Both the position numbers and the translations under genes were made by a program. A stretch of DNA of 64,000 nucleotides from Streptomyces kaniharaensis. GTDB taxonomy: Bacteria > Actinomycetota > Actinomycetes > Streptomycetales > Streptomycetaceae. Position 1 is the first letter of the stretch; each line of letters opens with the position of its first letter. Below are positions 26,827 to 35,371 of the stretch, piece after piece. Location: positions 62,001 to 126,000 of the forward strand of contig NZ_WBOF01000002.1 of NCBI RefSeq assembly GCF_009569385.1. Reading direction: 5' to 3'. Below the pieces are notes generated by a model that ran no database searches, was not told the DNA's origin, and saw nothing but the letters and a program-made list of their open reading frames with translations.

Positions 26827-27738
26827 TCAGGGGGTGCCGTTGAACTCCTCGTGCAGGGCGGGCAGGAACGAGGCGAGGTGGTTCATCTCGGCGGCGCAGT
26901 CGTGCAGCAGGTCGTGTCCGTAGCCTGGTCGCAGGGCCTTGCCGGCCAGGTGCGGGAGTGCGGCGCCGGCGAGGGCGCGGGCGGGCTTGGTGGTGAGCAG
27001 GGCGGCGGCGCGTGCGGTGCTGGAGTGGGCGGGCAGGTTCAGGAGTTGGGGGTGGCTGAGGAAGAAGCGGCTGCGCATCTCGCAGCCGTTGGTGGTGGGG
27101 CGGATCTGGTGGATGAGCCAGCCGAGGGCGATCGGGTACTGGCTGGGGCCGACGCGGGCGCAGATGGCGGTGTGGCCGGGGGCCATGCGGTCGAAGCCGA
27201 GGCGGGTGGGGTCGGTGAAGCGGATGGCGAGGCGGTCGAGCCGGCCGCCGATGTACTCGTCGACGTAGGAGACGTTGTCGACGTATCGCTGGCGGTCGGT
27301 CAGGGTGCGGTCGGCGCTGCGGTCCTCGCCGATGGCGGCGAACTGGTGGGCCTCGGGGTTCCAGAGCTTGTAGCGGGAGCTGTCGGTGGAGTGCCAGCCG
27401 AACCACCAGTCCCACATCTCGGCGGTGACGCCGGGCATGTCGGTCAGGCAGGAGACCATGAGGCCGCCGTCGGTGCGGGTCCAGCCGGTCTCCATCGCGT
27501 GGTAGCCGGGGCTGGACATCCGGCGTGCGGCGTCGCGGATGTCGTAGGCGTACTCGGTGGGCGCCATGGACAGCAGGGCTTCGCGCACGTGGTCCTGGAC
27601 GGGCAGGGTCTGGGCGCGGAAGTACTTCGCGTGGGGCTTGGCCGCTTCCGGGGCCTGGTAGCCGAGGTAGCGGGGCTTGGTGGCGTACTGGTCGGGGATC
27701 GGGGCCGCGTCGGCGGGGGTGGGCTGGTAGCTGGTCAC
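26827..27738 (-). CDS. PhlG-like (DAPG hydrolase family) protein
   Basis: This 303-residue cytosolic protein starts from GTG 27738, with AAGGA upstream. The family pattern is clear: GVTAEMWDWWFGWHSTDSSR, YKLWNPEAHQFAAIGED, and later PIALGWLIHQIRPTTNGCEM and RSRFFLSHPQLL. PhlG and phloretin hydrolase cut a carbon-carbon bond between an aromatic ring and an acyl group using a zinc ion; His and Glu residues of the WHxxDSxRYKLWxPxAH and IHQI regions are the expected ligands. The substrate here is unknown. Two XapX-type membrane genes follow upstream on the same strand and could be co-transcribed. Confidence 0.8.
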   Translation of the reverse strand: MTSYQPTPADAAPIPDQYATKPRYLGYQAPEAAKPHAKYFRAQTLPVQDHVREALLSMAPTEYAYDIRDAARRMSSPGYHAMETGWTRTDGGLMVSCLTDMPGVTAEMWDWWFGWHSTDSSRYKLWNPEAHQFAAIGEDRSADRTLTDRQRYVDNVSYVDEYIGGRLDRLAIRFTDPTRLGFDRMAPGHTAICARVGPSQYPIALGWLIHQIRPTTNGCEMRSRFFLSHPQLLNLPAHSSTARAAALLTTKPARALAGAALPHLAGKALRPGYGHDLLHDCAAEMNHLASFLPALHEEFNGTP

Positions 27739-27784
27739 GGGTGGGTTCCTTCGGGAGGGGGATGCGGCGGGTGGGTCGCGGTGG

Positions 27785-27988
27785 TCAGTGCGCGGAGTCG
27801 TCGCCGTCGCGGCGGCGGGATCGACTGAGGAGGGTTCGGGTGGCGCGTTCGCCCAGGACGATCCCCGCCAGGCCGGCCAGCGCGGGCCACGGCGGGGCGG
27901 GGGACGGGGTGCCCAGCAGGTGGTAGAGGCCGCCGGCGAGCAGGCCGACCAGCAGCGAGGCGCTGTAGCGGCGGATCGCGGGGGTCAT
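27785..27988 (-). CDS. XapX-type small membrane protein 1
   Basis: This 67-residue protein has two hydrophobic segments: YSASLLVGLLAGGLYHLLGT and PWPALAGLAGIVLGERATR. The GxxxGxxYxLLxxxSPAPP...GLxGxxxG pattern is that of XapX-domain proteins. Its ATG overlaps the stop of the upstream XapX gene (ATGA), so the two are coupled. The role of the family is not established; it often sits beside hydrolases or transport genes. Confidence 0.75.
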   Translation of the reverse strand: MTPAIRRYSASLLVGLLAGGLYHLLGTPSPAPPWPALAGLAGIVLGERATRTLLSRSRRRDGDDSAH

Positions 27989-28137
27989 GCGAGCCGCTCC
28001 AGCAGCGCGTAGCCGGTGAGCATGCCGGCCAGTCCGACCAGCGCGTAGGGCGGCGGGGCCGGGGACTTCACCCGCAGCAGCCCGTACACCGCGCCGATGA
28101 GTAGCCCGGCGAGCAGCGTCTGCAGGAGGGCGGTCAC
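27985..28137 (-). CDS. XapX-type small membrane protein 2
   Basis: This 50-residue protein starts from GTG 28137: VTALLQTLLAGLLIGAVYGL, LRVKSPAPPPYALVGLAGML and TGYALLERLA. It is a short XapX domain of two helices and a paralogue of the gene it overlaps downstream (ATGA). Its GTG overlaps the TGA of a further upstream frame (GTGA), which points to an original three-gene unit. Confidence 0.75.
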   Translation of the reverse strand: MTALLQTLLAGLLIGAVYGLLRVKSPAPPPYALVGLAGMLTGYALLERLA

Positions 28138-28250
28138 GCGCCGCCCCGCTCCGGCTCCGGGCTGGGCTCTGCCGCTGGCGGTTGGGCGGGGTGCAAGAGG
28201 TAGGACTGGCAGAGTGTGGTCAGCTCGGCCAGCGCGTCATCCTGCACCCG
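28134..28250 (-). pseudogene. C-terminal fragment of gene upstream of XapX pair
   Basis: The frame reads VQDDALAELTTLCQSYLLHP followed by a Pro/Glu-rich tail (AQPPAAEPSPEPERGGA). It is translationally coupled to the XapX gene by GTGA. Only about 38 codons are plausible before the sequence turns into the spacer of the plus-strand gene at 28309, so the gene has lost its front. Confidence 0.4.
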
Positions 28251-28308
28251 GCTCCACGAGGCCGCCCGCGTGACTCGGGACGCCCCGGGACGGACCGAGG
28301 TCGTCCCG

Positions 28309-28599
28309 ATGCTGACCCACCGCATCACCTCCAGCCACCACCCCAGCGTCGACGTACTCATCAACGAACGCCGCATCGGCACCATACGAGTGGGACTCAC
28401 CGTCGTCTTCGACATCGAGGGCCTGCTGGCCACAGTCCGGCAGGCCAAACTGGTGGGTGCCCAGTGCGGCCGATGCATCGCCAAGGGAACCGTCACGATC
28501 GAAGACATCGTCGCCGCTCAACGAGAGTGCCAACTCGACATCCCCGGAATGCTCCGGTTGCGGTCCGGCATCCCGCTGCTGCACAGCGGACCGAGATGA
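28309..28599 (+). CDS. Small conserved-looking protein of unknown function
   Basis: The 96-residue product begins MLTHRITSSHHPSVDVLINE, then RRIGTIRVGLTVVFDIEGLL, ATVRQAKLVGAQCGRCIAKG and DIVAAQRECQLDIPGMLRL. The CGRC pair could bind a metal or be redox active. I do not recognise it. Beta strands alternating with a central helix give it a compact look, and codon use is good. Confidence 0.55.
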   Translation: MLTHRITSSHHPSVDVLINERRIGTIRVGLTVVFDIEGLLATVRQAKLVGAQCGRCIAKGTVTIEDIVAAQRECQLDIPGMLRLRSGIPLLHSGPR

Positions 28600-28655
28600 T
28601 CCATGTCCGGTGAGGCGACCAACGATGGGCCGGTGTCCGACACCGATTTCCCCGC

Positions 28656-28806
28656 TGACCTGCGTCGACACCCGAAACTCACCGGCGGCGGCCGTCCCGG
28701 TGCAGGCAAACTCACCACCGCCCCGGGGCGAAACTCACCGGCCCTGCGGCGAAACTCCCCGGTGCAGGTCAGCAGGGGTGCCCAAACTCCCCAGCGCAGG
28801 TCAGCG
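28656..28806. repeat. GAAACTC-type repeat array, copy C
   Basis: Five related words (CCGAAACTCACC, CAAACTCACC, GCGAAACTCACC, GCGAAACTCCCC, CCAAACTCCCC) with GCAGGTCAGC spacers lie just 3' of the third homologous minus-strand gene. Order and spacing match copies A and B. Confidence 0.7.
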
Positions 28807-28829
28807 GCCTGCGCCGGGGTGGGGCAGGG

Positions 28830-29648
28830 TCAGGAGCGGCGCCACCAGGAGCCGCGCCGCTTCTCCTCGGCGGCCGCGGCTTCGGCGGCGGCCCGCTCGC
28901 GCTCGGCCTCCTGGTGGGCACGCTGGTCGGCGACGGCCTGGCGGCAAGGCTCGCACAGCCCGTCGTCGCCCCAGGCAGCGCGCTCGCGCTCGGCCCACCG
29001 CTCGTCCGAGAACGGGCGCCTTGCAACGGCTGCAGGACGGACGGCGCCGCTCGCGCTCCTCCTTCGCCTGGGCCTGGCGGGCCTGCTCGGCCACGGCCTG
29101 CTCCGCGCGCAGCAGCTCGTCGCCGTCCGGATTGTCGAGCGCGTTGGTGAGGGTGTGCCAGCCGTCCCGGCCGAATCGGTGCCACGGGGCGCCGGCGCTG
29201 GAGCGGCGCAGCAGCGGCAGGGTGGTCGCGACCACCGGCAGCGCGTGGTGGTGGTTGCGGGCGGTGACGGCGTCGCCGTACGCGCGGTACGCGGGCGCGT
29301 ACCAGGTGTCCTCGGAGGCGGCCTCGACCTCCTGGAGGCGGCGCAGCAGCCGCCGGTGGTCCCGACTGGCCTTCTCCTCCTTCTCCTCCGGGGTGAGCCG
29401 CTTGGCGCCGGGCCGGTCGCGCTTGCGGCCGGCTTCCAGGACCAGGGCGACCGGCGGCAGGCCCTCGCGGCCGGTCGGCGGGAGACGGTCGGCCACAGCC
29501 GCAGGTCGTTCGTCCGGCCCCAGGGACGGCGCAGCGAGGCCTCGAAGGCCGCCTTCGCCGTGCCCTTGGCCGGGAGCTCGCACCAGGTGCGGTACGAGGC
29601 GAGCTTCTCCACCAGCGTGCCGACGCCCTCGTTCTCGCGGTCGACCTC
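28830..29648 (-). pseudogene. Zinc-ribbon replication-relaxation-like protein, truncated, copy C
   Basis: The recognisable part begins at EVDRENEGVGTLVEKLASYR and runs through LEAGRKRDRPGAKRLTPEEK, DHRRLLRRLQEVEAASEDTW, YAPAYRAYGDAVTARNHHHA and a zinc ribbon (CSRCKAP, DDGLCEPCR) to the WWRRS end. The N-terminal winged helix found in copy A is cut off at about 29648 by unrelated, AT-richer sequence. Frame changes occur at about 29490 and 29020. Confidence 0.6.
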
Positions 29649-29793
29649 GTGGCTCTGTTCACGAGTTTGGGCAGCGTTTGTTCGGCACTTCGGACAGCAC
29701 CCGTAAAGGCGAAGGAAGTCGAACAAGGTCATCGGCGCACATATTGTTACGGCCTGCTGAGGGCGCGCCCGACGGCGGGGCGAAGGGCTTCGG

Positions 29794-30837
29794 TCAGGCG
29801 TTTTCCTTCTGCGGGTGCAAGTCGAGTGCGATGTGGGGGGCGAGCGCGCGCAGGAAGTCGGGGGCGTCGAAGATCTCGCCAGCGGAGGCAACCCCGACGA
29901 TTTTGGTGCGGCCGGTCAGGACGCGGTCGAGGGCTTCGACGACCAGGGGCGCGGTGACGGCATAGATATCCTGGCCACTGGCCGTGGCCCGGCGCTCGGC
30001 TCCGCCCGAGCGGACGACGACATCGACGAGGAAGATCTGGTCCGAGCGCCCGCTCTCGTCGGCGGCGGTCGGGGCCGGGGTGTCGGGGGCGACGACGTCG
30101 CGGGCCGCCTCGACGGTCATGTAGGTGGTCACGTCGGAGATGGACAGGTGCTGAGGCACGGTCACGACGTCCGCCATCGTGAACTCCCCGATCACCGACC
30201 GACGTCCCATCGGCTCCGGAAAGGCCCACTCCAAGGTGGGCGCGGCATCGGTGCGCTGCTCCCACTGCCCGCCGCTGTAGCGCAGACGGTGGTCACCGCG
30301 CCGCTCGCGGGAGACCGCGCCCGACAGCCGGGTGCCGGCGGTGGGGTGCCAGCTGCTGAGTGCGTAGGCGATGTGCGCCTCGTCGGCCTCGGTCCAGTCG
30401 CCCATCGCCGCGGTTGCCAGCAGGTCGCCGAGGCCGCCGAAGAAGGCCATGGCCGGGACGATCACCGCCCCCGAATCCCGGGCCCGCTCGCGGTAGTGCG
30501 CGAAGGTGTCGAGGTTGGCCTCGATCTCGGCTGCCACGTCCAGATACGGGATCTTCGCGCGAAGCGCGGCCTCGATCACGGGGCCGGTGGTCGAGGCGAA
30601 GGGGCCCGCACAGTTGATGACCGCCACCGTGCCCGCCAGGGCACGATCCAGCGAGGCCGGATCGTCCACCGACGCCACCCGGGCCTGCAGCCCGTGCTCA
30701 CCGGCCAGTTCCTCCAGCGCCTGCGCGTTGCGCCCGGAGGGCACCGGGACGAACCCGCGCGCGGCCAGCTCCGCGACCACGAACCGCCCGGTGTGACCGT
30801 ACGCGCCGAACACTGCCACCAGCTGGTCTGCCCCCAT
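29794..30837 (-). CDS. Saccharopine-dehydrogenase-like NAD(P)-binding protein
   Basis: This 347-residue protein starts at ATG 30837, with GGAG eight bases upstream. The N-terminal Rossmann motif is VAVFGAYGHTGRFVVAELAA, followed by AVINCAGPFASTTGPVIEAA and IPYLDVAAEIEANLDTFAHY, as in saccharopine dehydrogenase-like and trans-acting enoyl reductase families. The substrate cannot be named. It is divergent from a GlxA-type regulator with a 128-bp spacer, a common arrangement in which the regulator controls the oxidoreductase. Confidence 0.82.
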   Translation of the reverse strand: MGADQLVAVFGAYGHTGRFVVAELAARGFVPVPSGRNAQALEELAGEHGLQARVASVDDPASLDRALAGTVAVINCAGPFASTTGPVIEAALRAKIPYLDVAAEIEANLDTFAHYRERARDSGAVIVPAMAFFGGLGDLLATAAMGDWTEADEAHIAYALSSWHPTAGTRLSGAVSRERRGDHRLRYSGGQWEQRTDAAPTLEWAFPEPMGRRSVIGEFTMADVVTVPQHLSISDVTTYMTVEAARDVVAPDTPAPTAADESGRSDQIFLVDVVVRSGGAERRATASGQDIYAVTAPLVVEALDRVLTGRTKIVGVASAGEIFDAPDFLRALAPHIALDLHPQKENA

Positions 30838-30965
30838 GAAACTGCTCCCGTGTGCTCGAACGTCCGCTGCGATCTTGATCCGCTGCGGTCTGACAGCCAC
30901 ATCCTGTCCGTCCGGCAGCACTTCGCACGAGTGTCGGAAACGACATGCCACGTACACTTTCGGAC

Positions 30966-31901
30966 ATGCATAGGGTCGCGCTGGCCGTCACCGACGGCAT
31001 GCTCCACTACGAACTGTCCGTAGCCGTCGAGATCTTCGGAGCCGACCTGACCCACATCGTGGACCCCTGGTACGACTTCTCCCTCTGCGGACCCGGCCCG
31101 GTACGCGTCGGCCGCTTCCGCCTGGAACCCGACCACGGACTCGACCACCTCCCGCACGTCGACACCGTGATCGTCCCCGGCTGGGCCGACACCGACCGCG
31201 AACCGCCCACCGACCTGGTCGACGCGGTGCGCGCGGCCCACCAGGCTGGCGCCCGCGTCGTCTCACTGTGCACGGGCGCCTTCGTCCTGGGAGCGGCCGG
31301 ACTGCTCGACGGCAGGCGCGCCACCACCCACTGGGCCCACACCCGGGAACTGGCCCGGCGCCACCCGGCCGCCACCGTCGATCCGGACGTCCTCTACGTC
31401 GACAACGGCGACGTCCTCACCTCCGCGGGCAAGGCCGCCGCCATGGACCTGTGCCTGCACCTGGTCCGCCTCGACCACGGCTCAGCCAACGCCAACAAGA
31501 TCGCCCGCCGCCTGGTCATCCCACCGCACCGAGACGGCGGCCAGGCCCAGTTCATCTCCACCCCCCTGCCCGCCCCAGGCAACCACCCCCTGGGCGAGCT
31601 CTTCCCCTGGGCGCTGAAGCGCCTGGACCAACCGCTCACCGTCGAGGACCTGGCCCGCCAGGCCCGCATGAGCTCACGCCACCTCGGCCGCCACTTCAAG
31701 CACCTCACCGGCACCACGCCACTGCAGTGGCTCCACACCCAGCGCATCCGCCACGCCCAGGAACTGCTGGAGACCACCGACGCCACCGTCGACACCATCG
31801 CCACGGCCACCGGCATGGGCACCGCCACCACCCTGCGCCGCCATTTCCACCGCAGCGTCGGCGTCCCACCCGACACCTACCGCCGCACCTTCCGTCCCTA
31901 G
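30966..31901 (+). CDS. GlxA-type AraC regulator with DJ-1/PfpI-like domain
   Basis: This 311-residue protein has a DJ-1/PfpI-like N-terminal domain (VDTVIVPGWADTDREPPTDL, then RVVSLCTGAFVLGAAGLLDG with the nucleophile-elbow cysteine), the THWAHTRELARRHP segment, and a C-terminal AraC DNA-binding domain (LTVEDLARQARMSSRHLGRH and TIATATGMGTATTLRRHFHR). It probably activates the divergent dehydrogenase gene. Its TAG stop at 31899-31901 now uses the first base of the IS630 inserted after it; before insertion the stop was also TAG. Confidence 0.9.
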   Translation: MHRVALAVTDGMLHYELSVAVEIFGADLTHIVDPWYDFSLCGPGPVRVGRFRLEPDHGLDHLPHVDTVIVPGWADTDREPPTDLVDAVRAAHQAGARVVSLCTGAFVLGAAGLLDGRRATTHWAHTRELARRHPAATVDPDVLYVDNGDVLTSAGKAAAMDLCLHLVRLDHGSANANKIARRLVIPPHRDGGQAQFISTPLPAPGNHPLGELFPWALKRLDQPLTVEDLARQARMSSRHLGRHFKHLTGTTPLQWLHTQRIRHAQELLETTDATVDTIATATGMGTATTLRRHFHRSVGVPPDTYRRTFRP

Positions 31902-33143
31902 TGCTGTGACCGCATAGGTTCACCGGGTTGGCGCCGGGGCCCTCGGCCGGTTGGATGTCGCGAGACGTTCAGCTCGGAAGGGGGCCCCAGTGGCGGAGCC
32001 GGTCAGGGTTCGCAGACTCACGGACCAGGAAGGTCAGCAGTTACAGCGGATCGTGCGTCGGGGCAGCACGAACACGGTGCGCTACCGGCGGGCGATGATG
32101 CTACTGGCCTCGGCCGGAGGCAACCGCGTCCCGGTCATCGCCCGGCTGGTCCAGGCGGACGAGGACACGGTGCGGGACGTGATCCACCGGTTCAACGAGA
32201 TCGGCCTGGCCTGCCTGGACCCTCGCTGGGCGGGAGGCCGTCCCCGCCATCTCAGCACTGACGACGAGGACTTCGTCGTCCAAACGGCCACCACCCGCCC
32301 GACCAGGCTCGGCCAGCCCTTCACCCGCTGGTCGATCCGCAAGCTGCTCGCCTACCTGCGCAAGGTCCACGGCCGGGTGATCCGCATCGGCCGAGAGGCC
32401 CTGCGCTGCCTGCTCGCCCGGCGCGGTGTCACCTTCCAGCGCACCAGGACCTGGAAGGAGTCCACCGACCCCGACTTCGACACCAAGATCGAGCGGATCG
32501 AGCACGTCCTGGACCGCTTCCCCGACCGCACCTTCGCGTTCGACGAGTTCGGGCCGCTGGGCATCCGCCCCACCGCGGGCAGTGGCTGGGCCGAACAGGG
32601 ACGGCCCGACCGGCTCCCGGCGACCTACCACCGCCCCCACGGCGTCACTTACTTCCACGGCTGCTACTCGGTCGGCGACGACAAGATGTGGGGCGTCAAC
32701 CGCCGCCGCAAGGGCACCCTGAACACCCTGGCGGCGCTCCAGTCGATCCGGGCCGCCCGCCCCGACGGAGCCCCCGTCTACGTGATCCTGGACAACCTGT
32801 CCGCGCACAACGGCAGGAAGATCCTTCGCTGGGCGGAGAAGCACAACGTCCACCTGTGTTTCACCCCGACCAACGCCTCCTGGGCCAATCCGATCGAGGC
32901 GCACTTCGGACCGCTGCGGCAGTTCACCCTCGCCAACTCCAACCACCCCAACCACACGGTCCAGACCCGTGCGCTGCACCGCTACCTGCGGTGGCGCAAC
33001 ACCAACGCACGCCACCCCGACGTCCTGGCTGCCCAACGCAAGGAACGCGCCCGCATCCGCAGCGAGAAGGGCATCCGCTGGGGCGGCAGACCCCTCCTCG
33101 CCGCGTGATCAAGCAACCCGGCGAACCTATCCGGCCACAGCAC
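31901..33143 (+). mobile_element. IS630-family insertion sequence, complete
   Basis: The 1243-bp element has inverted ends starting GTGCTGTG(A/G)CCG, continuing ATAGGTTC(A/G)CCGGGTTG, and is flanked by a TA duplication at 31899-31900 and 33144-33145. IS630 elements target TA within CTAG, and here the target was CTAG. Ends and transposase look intact, so it may be active. Confidence 0.93.
31990..33108 (+). CDS. IS630-family transposase
   Basis: The DDE transposase has about 372 residues from GTG 31990 (AAGGGGG upstream); an ATG at 31951 is an alternative. The HTH region is RYRRAMMLLASAGGNRVPVI and ARLVQADEDTVRDVIHRFNE. The catalytic residues lie in TFAFDEFGPLGI, VYVILDNLSAHN and WANPIEAHFGPLRQF. 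Length and motifs match complete family members, and no frameshift is seen. Confidence 0.93.
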   Translation: MAEPVRVRRLTDQEGQQLQRIVRRGSTNTVRYRRAMMLLASAGGNRVPVIARLVQADEDTVRDVIHRFNEIGLACLDPRWAGGRPRHLSTDDEDFVVQTATTRPTRLGQPFTRWSIRKLLAYLRKVHGRVIRIGREALRCLLARRGVTFQRTRTWKESTDPDFDTKIERIEHVLDRFPDRTFAFDEFGPLGIRPTAGSGWAEQGRPDRLPATYHRPHGVTYFHGCYSVGDDKMWGVNRRRKGTLNTLAALQSIRAARPDGAPVYVILDNLSAHNGRKILRWAEKHNVHLCFTPTNASWANPIEAHFGPLRQFTLANSNHPNHTVQTRALHRYLRWRNTNARHPDVLAAQRKERARIRSEKGIRWGGRPLLAA

Positions 33144-33634
33144 TAGCCAGCTGTCTCGCGTCTCTCCTGCTCATTGCGCTCTCTCGCATCGAGCACATTC
33201 ATGAACATTTGACGGTAAGTCCACCCTGTTATCGCTTCGTTGGCCCACTGCCTTACTTCGTCAATGGGGTGCGTGGGGCAGTACCACAGTCGAGTGACCG
33301 TCGTCGGCACCATGTCATTGGATGACTTCTCGGTACCGCACACTCCGCAGCGCACACCCGCCAGATAGCCGCACCAGCCACACTCTTCTTCGCCGCGCAA
33401 CGTGTGAGCTTGCCACCAGCCAGCGGCCCATGCCTCAGCGTCGGTGAGACTGGACACGGTCCGGGAGTATGCCTCTTCGTCCCCAAAGTGCCCGGCGATG
33501 GTCACCCAGAGGCGTCCTGGCTCCAGGTCATCCCCGGCCTCCGCGCGCTTGAGTCCCTGGTGGTCATACAAGCCGAACGTGCGGTCTTCGCCGTCTCGCG
33601 TCTCGTCCTGTACGCGGTAGAACTTGCCTTCCAT
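33143..33634 (-). CDS. Hypothetical zinc-finger-like protein
   Basis: This 163-residue protein starts MEGKFYRVQDETRDGEDRTF after a strong AGGGGAGAGG site. It has a cysteine cluster EECGWCGYLAGVRCGVCGTE and a later RLWYCPTHP, consistent with a small zinc-binding domain, plus a helical C-terminus (TGWTYRQMFMNVLDARERNE). The function is unknown. Its TAG stop is shared, head to tail, with the IS630 end; before insertion it overlapped the stop of the convergent GlxA-type gene through one CTAG. Confidence 0.65.
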   Translation of the reverse strand: MEGKFYRVQDETRDGEDRTFGLYDHQGLKRAEAGDDLEPGRLWVTIAGHFGDEEAYSRTVSSLTDAEAWAAGWWQAHTLRGEEECGWCGYLAGVRCGVCGTEKSSNDMVPTTVTRLWYCPTHPIDEVRQWANEAITGWTYRQMFMNVLDARERNEQERRETAG

Positions 33635-33717
33635 GACCTCTCCCCTTGTCGCCTATGGCCCTGCCCGACCGGTTGCCGGGCGGGGGTTGTGCGGGTGGCT
33701 AAGGAGCCGGGACTTTG

Positions 33718-33963
33718 CTACCAGCCCCAACTCATCCCGCGCCAGAGCGAGCAGCCCCCAAGCGTTCGGGACTTTCTTCCGGCCGGCGCGAGGTCGGGTC
33801 GTCCGTCGCCCGCGCAGTCGTGGCCCGCGTCGACGATGGTGCCGTCGTCGACGCGGGCGTCACCACCGTCCCCGCAGGTGTGGCACTTCCCGATCGTGTA
33901 CCAGCGGACGACCTGGGCGCCGGCCGGTCTTTCCGGTGAGTTCGAAGCGGTGCCGGCGGTCAT
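33718..33963 (-). CDS. Short hypothetical protein with CxxC
   Basis: This 81-residue frame starts at ATG 33963 with GGAG five bases upstream: MTAGTASNSPERPAGAQVVR, WYTIGKCHTCGDGGDARVDD, GTIVDAGHDCAGDG. Three cysteines and two histidines could hold a metal. I do not recognise it. It lies between a rve-type IS and the hypothetical gene at 33143, on the same strand. Confidence 0.5.
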   Translation of the reverse strand: MTAGTASNSPERPAGAQVVRWYTIGKCHTCGDGGDARVDDGTIVDAGHDCAGDGRPDLAPAGRKSRTLGGCSLWRGMSWGW

Positions 33964-34053
33964 CACGGCTCCGAGTTCCAGGGGCTGAGGTCCGGCCGGC
34001 GGCACCGGCGCTGCTTTGCCCGGTTCACCGGCCCGCTCCCCCGTCCTCGTCCC

Positions 34054-35260
34054 CTGAAGGGTGTCAAAACTCCGATCAGGCCACTGAGCTGGGTGTTTCC
34101 CGCAGGCCATGGGGCGGCCTGATCGGGGTGGGGTGGTACTCGTTGAGGAGTCCGCCGAGTACTCGGTAGCGTCGGACTGCGGCCATGGGCAGGAGGATGA
34201 CGTTGGGATCGTCGTCTGGTGCTCGTAGATCCAGGCCACGGTGGGCTCGTCCGGCGTTGTAGTGCTCGACGTACTCGGTGAGCACGGTGCGCAGGTGTCG
34301 TTCGCCGGTGATGAGGAGGCGGTCGGTGCATTCGGCGCGCGTCGTGCGGATCCACCGCTCCGCGAAGGCGTTCGAGCGCGGGCTCTGTGGTGGAGTCGGG
34401 ACGACAGTTGTGTCGTTGCCGGCGAAGACACCGTCGATGAACTTCGCGTCCCGGTCGCGGATGAGGAACCGGAAGCACCCGGCCCTGTCTCCCAGGTCCA
34501 TCAGCAGGTTCCGCGCAAGCTGGGCCACCCACGCTCCTGTGGGGTGGGCGGTGACGCCGAGGATGTGGACGCGCCGGGTCTTGATCTCCATGACGAAGAA
34601 GACGTAGAGGCGCTTGAGGAAGACGGTGTCCACGTGCAGGAAGTCGCAGGCGAGAAGCGTGTGGGCCTGTGTGCGGATGAAGGTGCGCCAGGTCTGTTGG
34701 GTGGCGCGCTGTGGTGCGGGTGGCAGGCCGAAGCGGCGCAGGGTGCGGCGGATGGTGGCGGCGACGACGCGGTGGCCGAGCCGGCGCAGCTCGCCGTGGA
34801 TCCTGACGTAGCCCCAGGTCGGATTCTCTGTGGCGAGGCGCCGGATGAGCGCGACGATCTGTTCGGGCAGCGGGGGCCGGCCGGACCTTCCTGGTGGCTG
34901 ACGCCACTTCCAGCGCACCAGTCGTCGGTGCCAGCCCAGCAGCGTGCCCGGGGTGACCAGCCGGTGCCGGCGCAGGGCGGACGGCATATGGCGTGCGAGA
35001 GCGGAGAGTACGGCGCCCGGTCGGCCCACGACATCCGCGGCCGCCCGACCTGTCGGCGCAGCACGGCGACCTCATGGCGCAAGGCGAGGATCTCGGCCTT
35101 GTTCTCAGCGGAGGAGCGTCCCAGGAGTGTCAGCCAGCCCAGCAGTCGACAGAAGATCAAGAGCAGCAGTCGCAGACCCACAGTCAGTGATCATGCCCGG
35201 GACGCGGCCGCCCGGAAAGCCGCTGGTCAGCCGTTGTACGGCAGTAAAGACACCCTTCAG
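34054..35260 (-). mobile_element. rve-type insertion sequence (IS481/IS3 superfamily)
   Basis: The element of about 1.2 kb is bounded by inverted CTGAAGGGTGTC at 34054-34065 and its complement at 35249-35260. It carries one frameshifted integrase-core gene. It interrupts the second gene of a small operon (35371 towards 35260). A target duplication was not found by eye. Confidence 0.75.
34076..35181 (-). pseudogene. rve integrase-core transposase, frameshifted
   Basis: The N-terminal part reads LLLIFCRLLGWLTLLGRSSA and EILALRHEVAVLRRQVGRPR. A small indel at about 35000 shifts the frame into VLSALARHMPSALRRHRLVT. The integrase core follows: HTLLACDFLHVDTVFLKRLY, FRFLIRDRDAKFIDGVFAG and SPRSNAFAERWIRTTRAEC give the D, D and E residues, with AHRGLDLRAP near the end. 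IS3-type programmed frameshifting happens between orfA and orfB, not here, so this is probably a true inactivation. Confidence 0.8.
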
Positions 35261-35371
35261 GTCGGGCGCTCTGTCTGCCAGCGAACAGCAGAGCAGCCAA
35301 GGTCCCGCATAGGCGATTCGGCACGCTGAAGGAGCGATGGCGTTCATCCGCACGAGGTACAGCCGGCTCAT
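35261..35371 (-). pseudogene. Unrecognised gene cut by the rve-type IS
   Basis: From ATG 35371 the frame reads MSRLYLVRMNAIAPSACRIA, YAGPWLLCCSLADRAPD and then enters the IS. The ATG overlaps the stop of the upstream gene (ATGA), so the two were coupled. The remainder of the gene was not found on the other side of the IS. Confidence 0.45.

Noticed and set aside
29645..29760. IS6-type terminal sequence (GGCTCTGTT) or a start of a small gene (MTLFDFLRLYGCCPKCRTNA)
   Set aside because: Only the first nine bases recall an IS6 end, no second end or transposase is present, and the short frame has no support beyond its AT-richer composition.
29815..31023. Plus-strand frame of about 400 codons
   Set aside because: It is antisense to the saccharopine-dehydrogenase-like gene and its promoter region.
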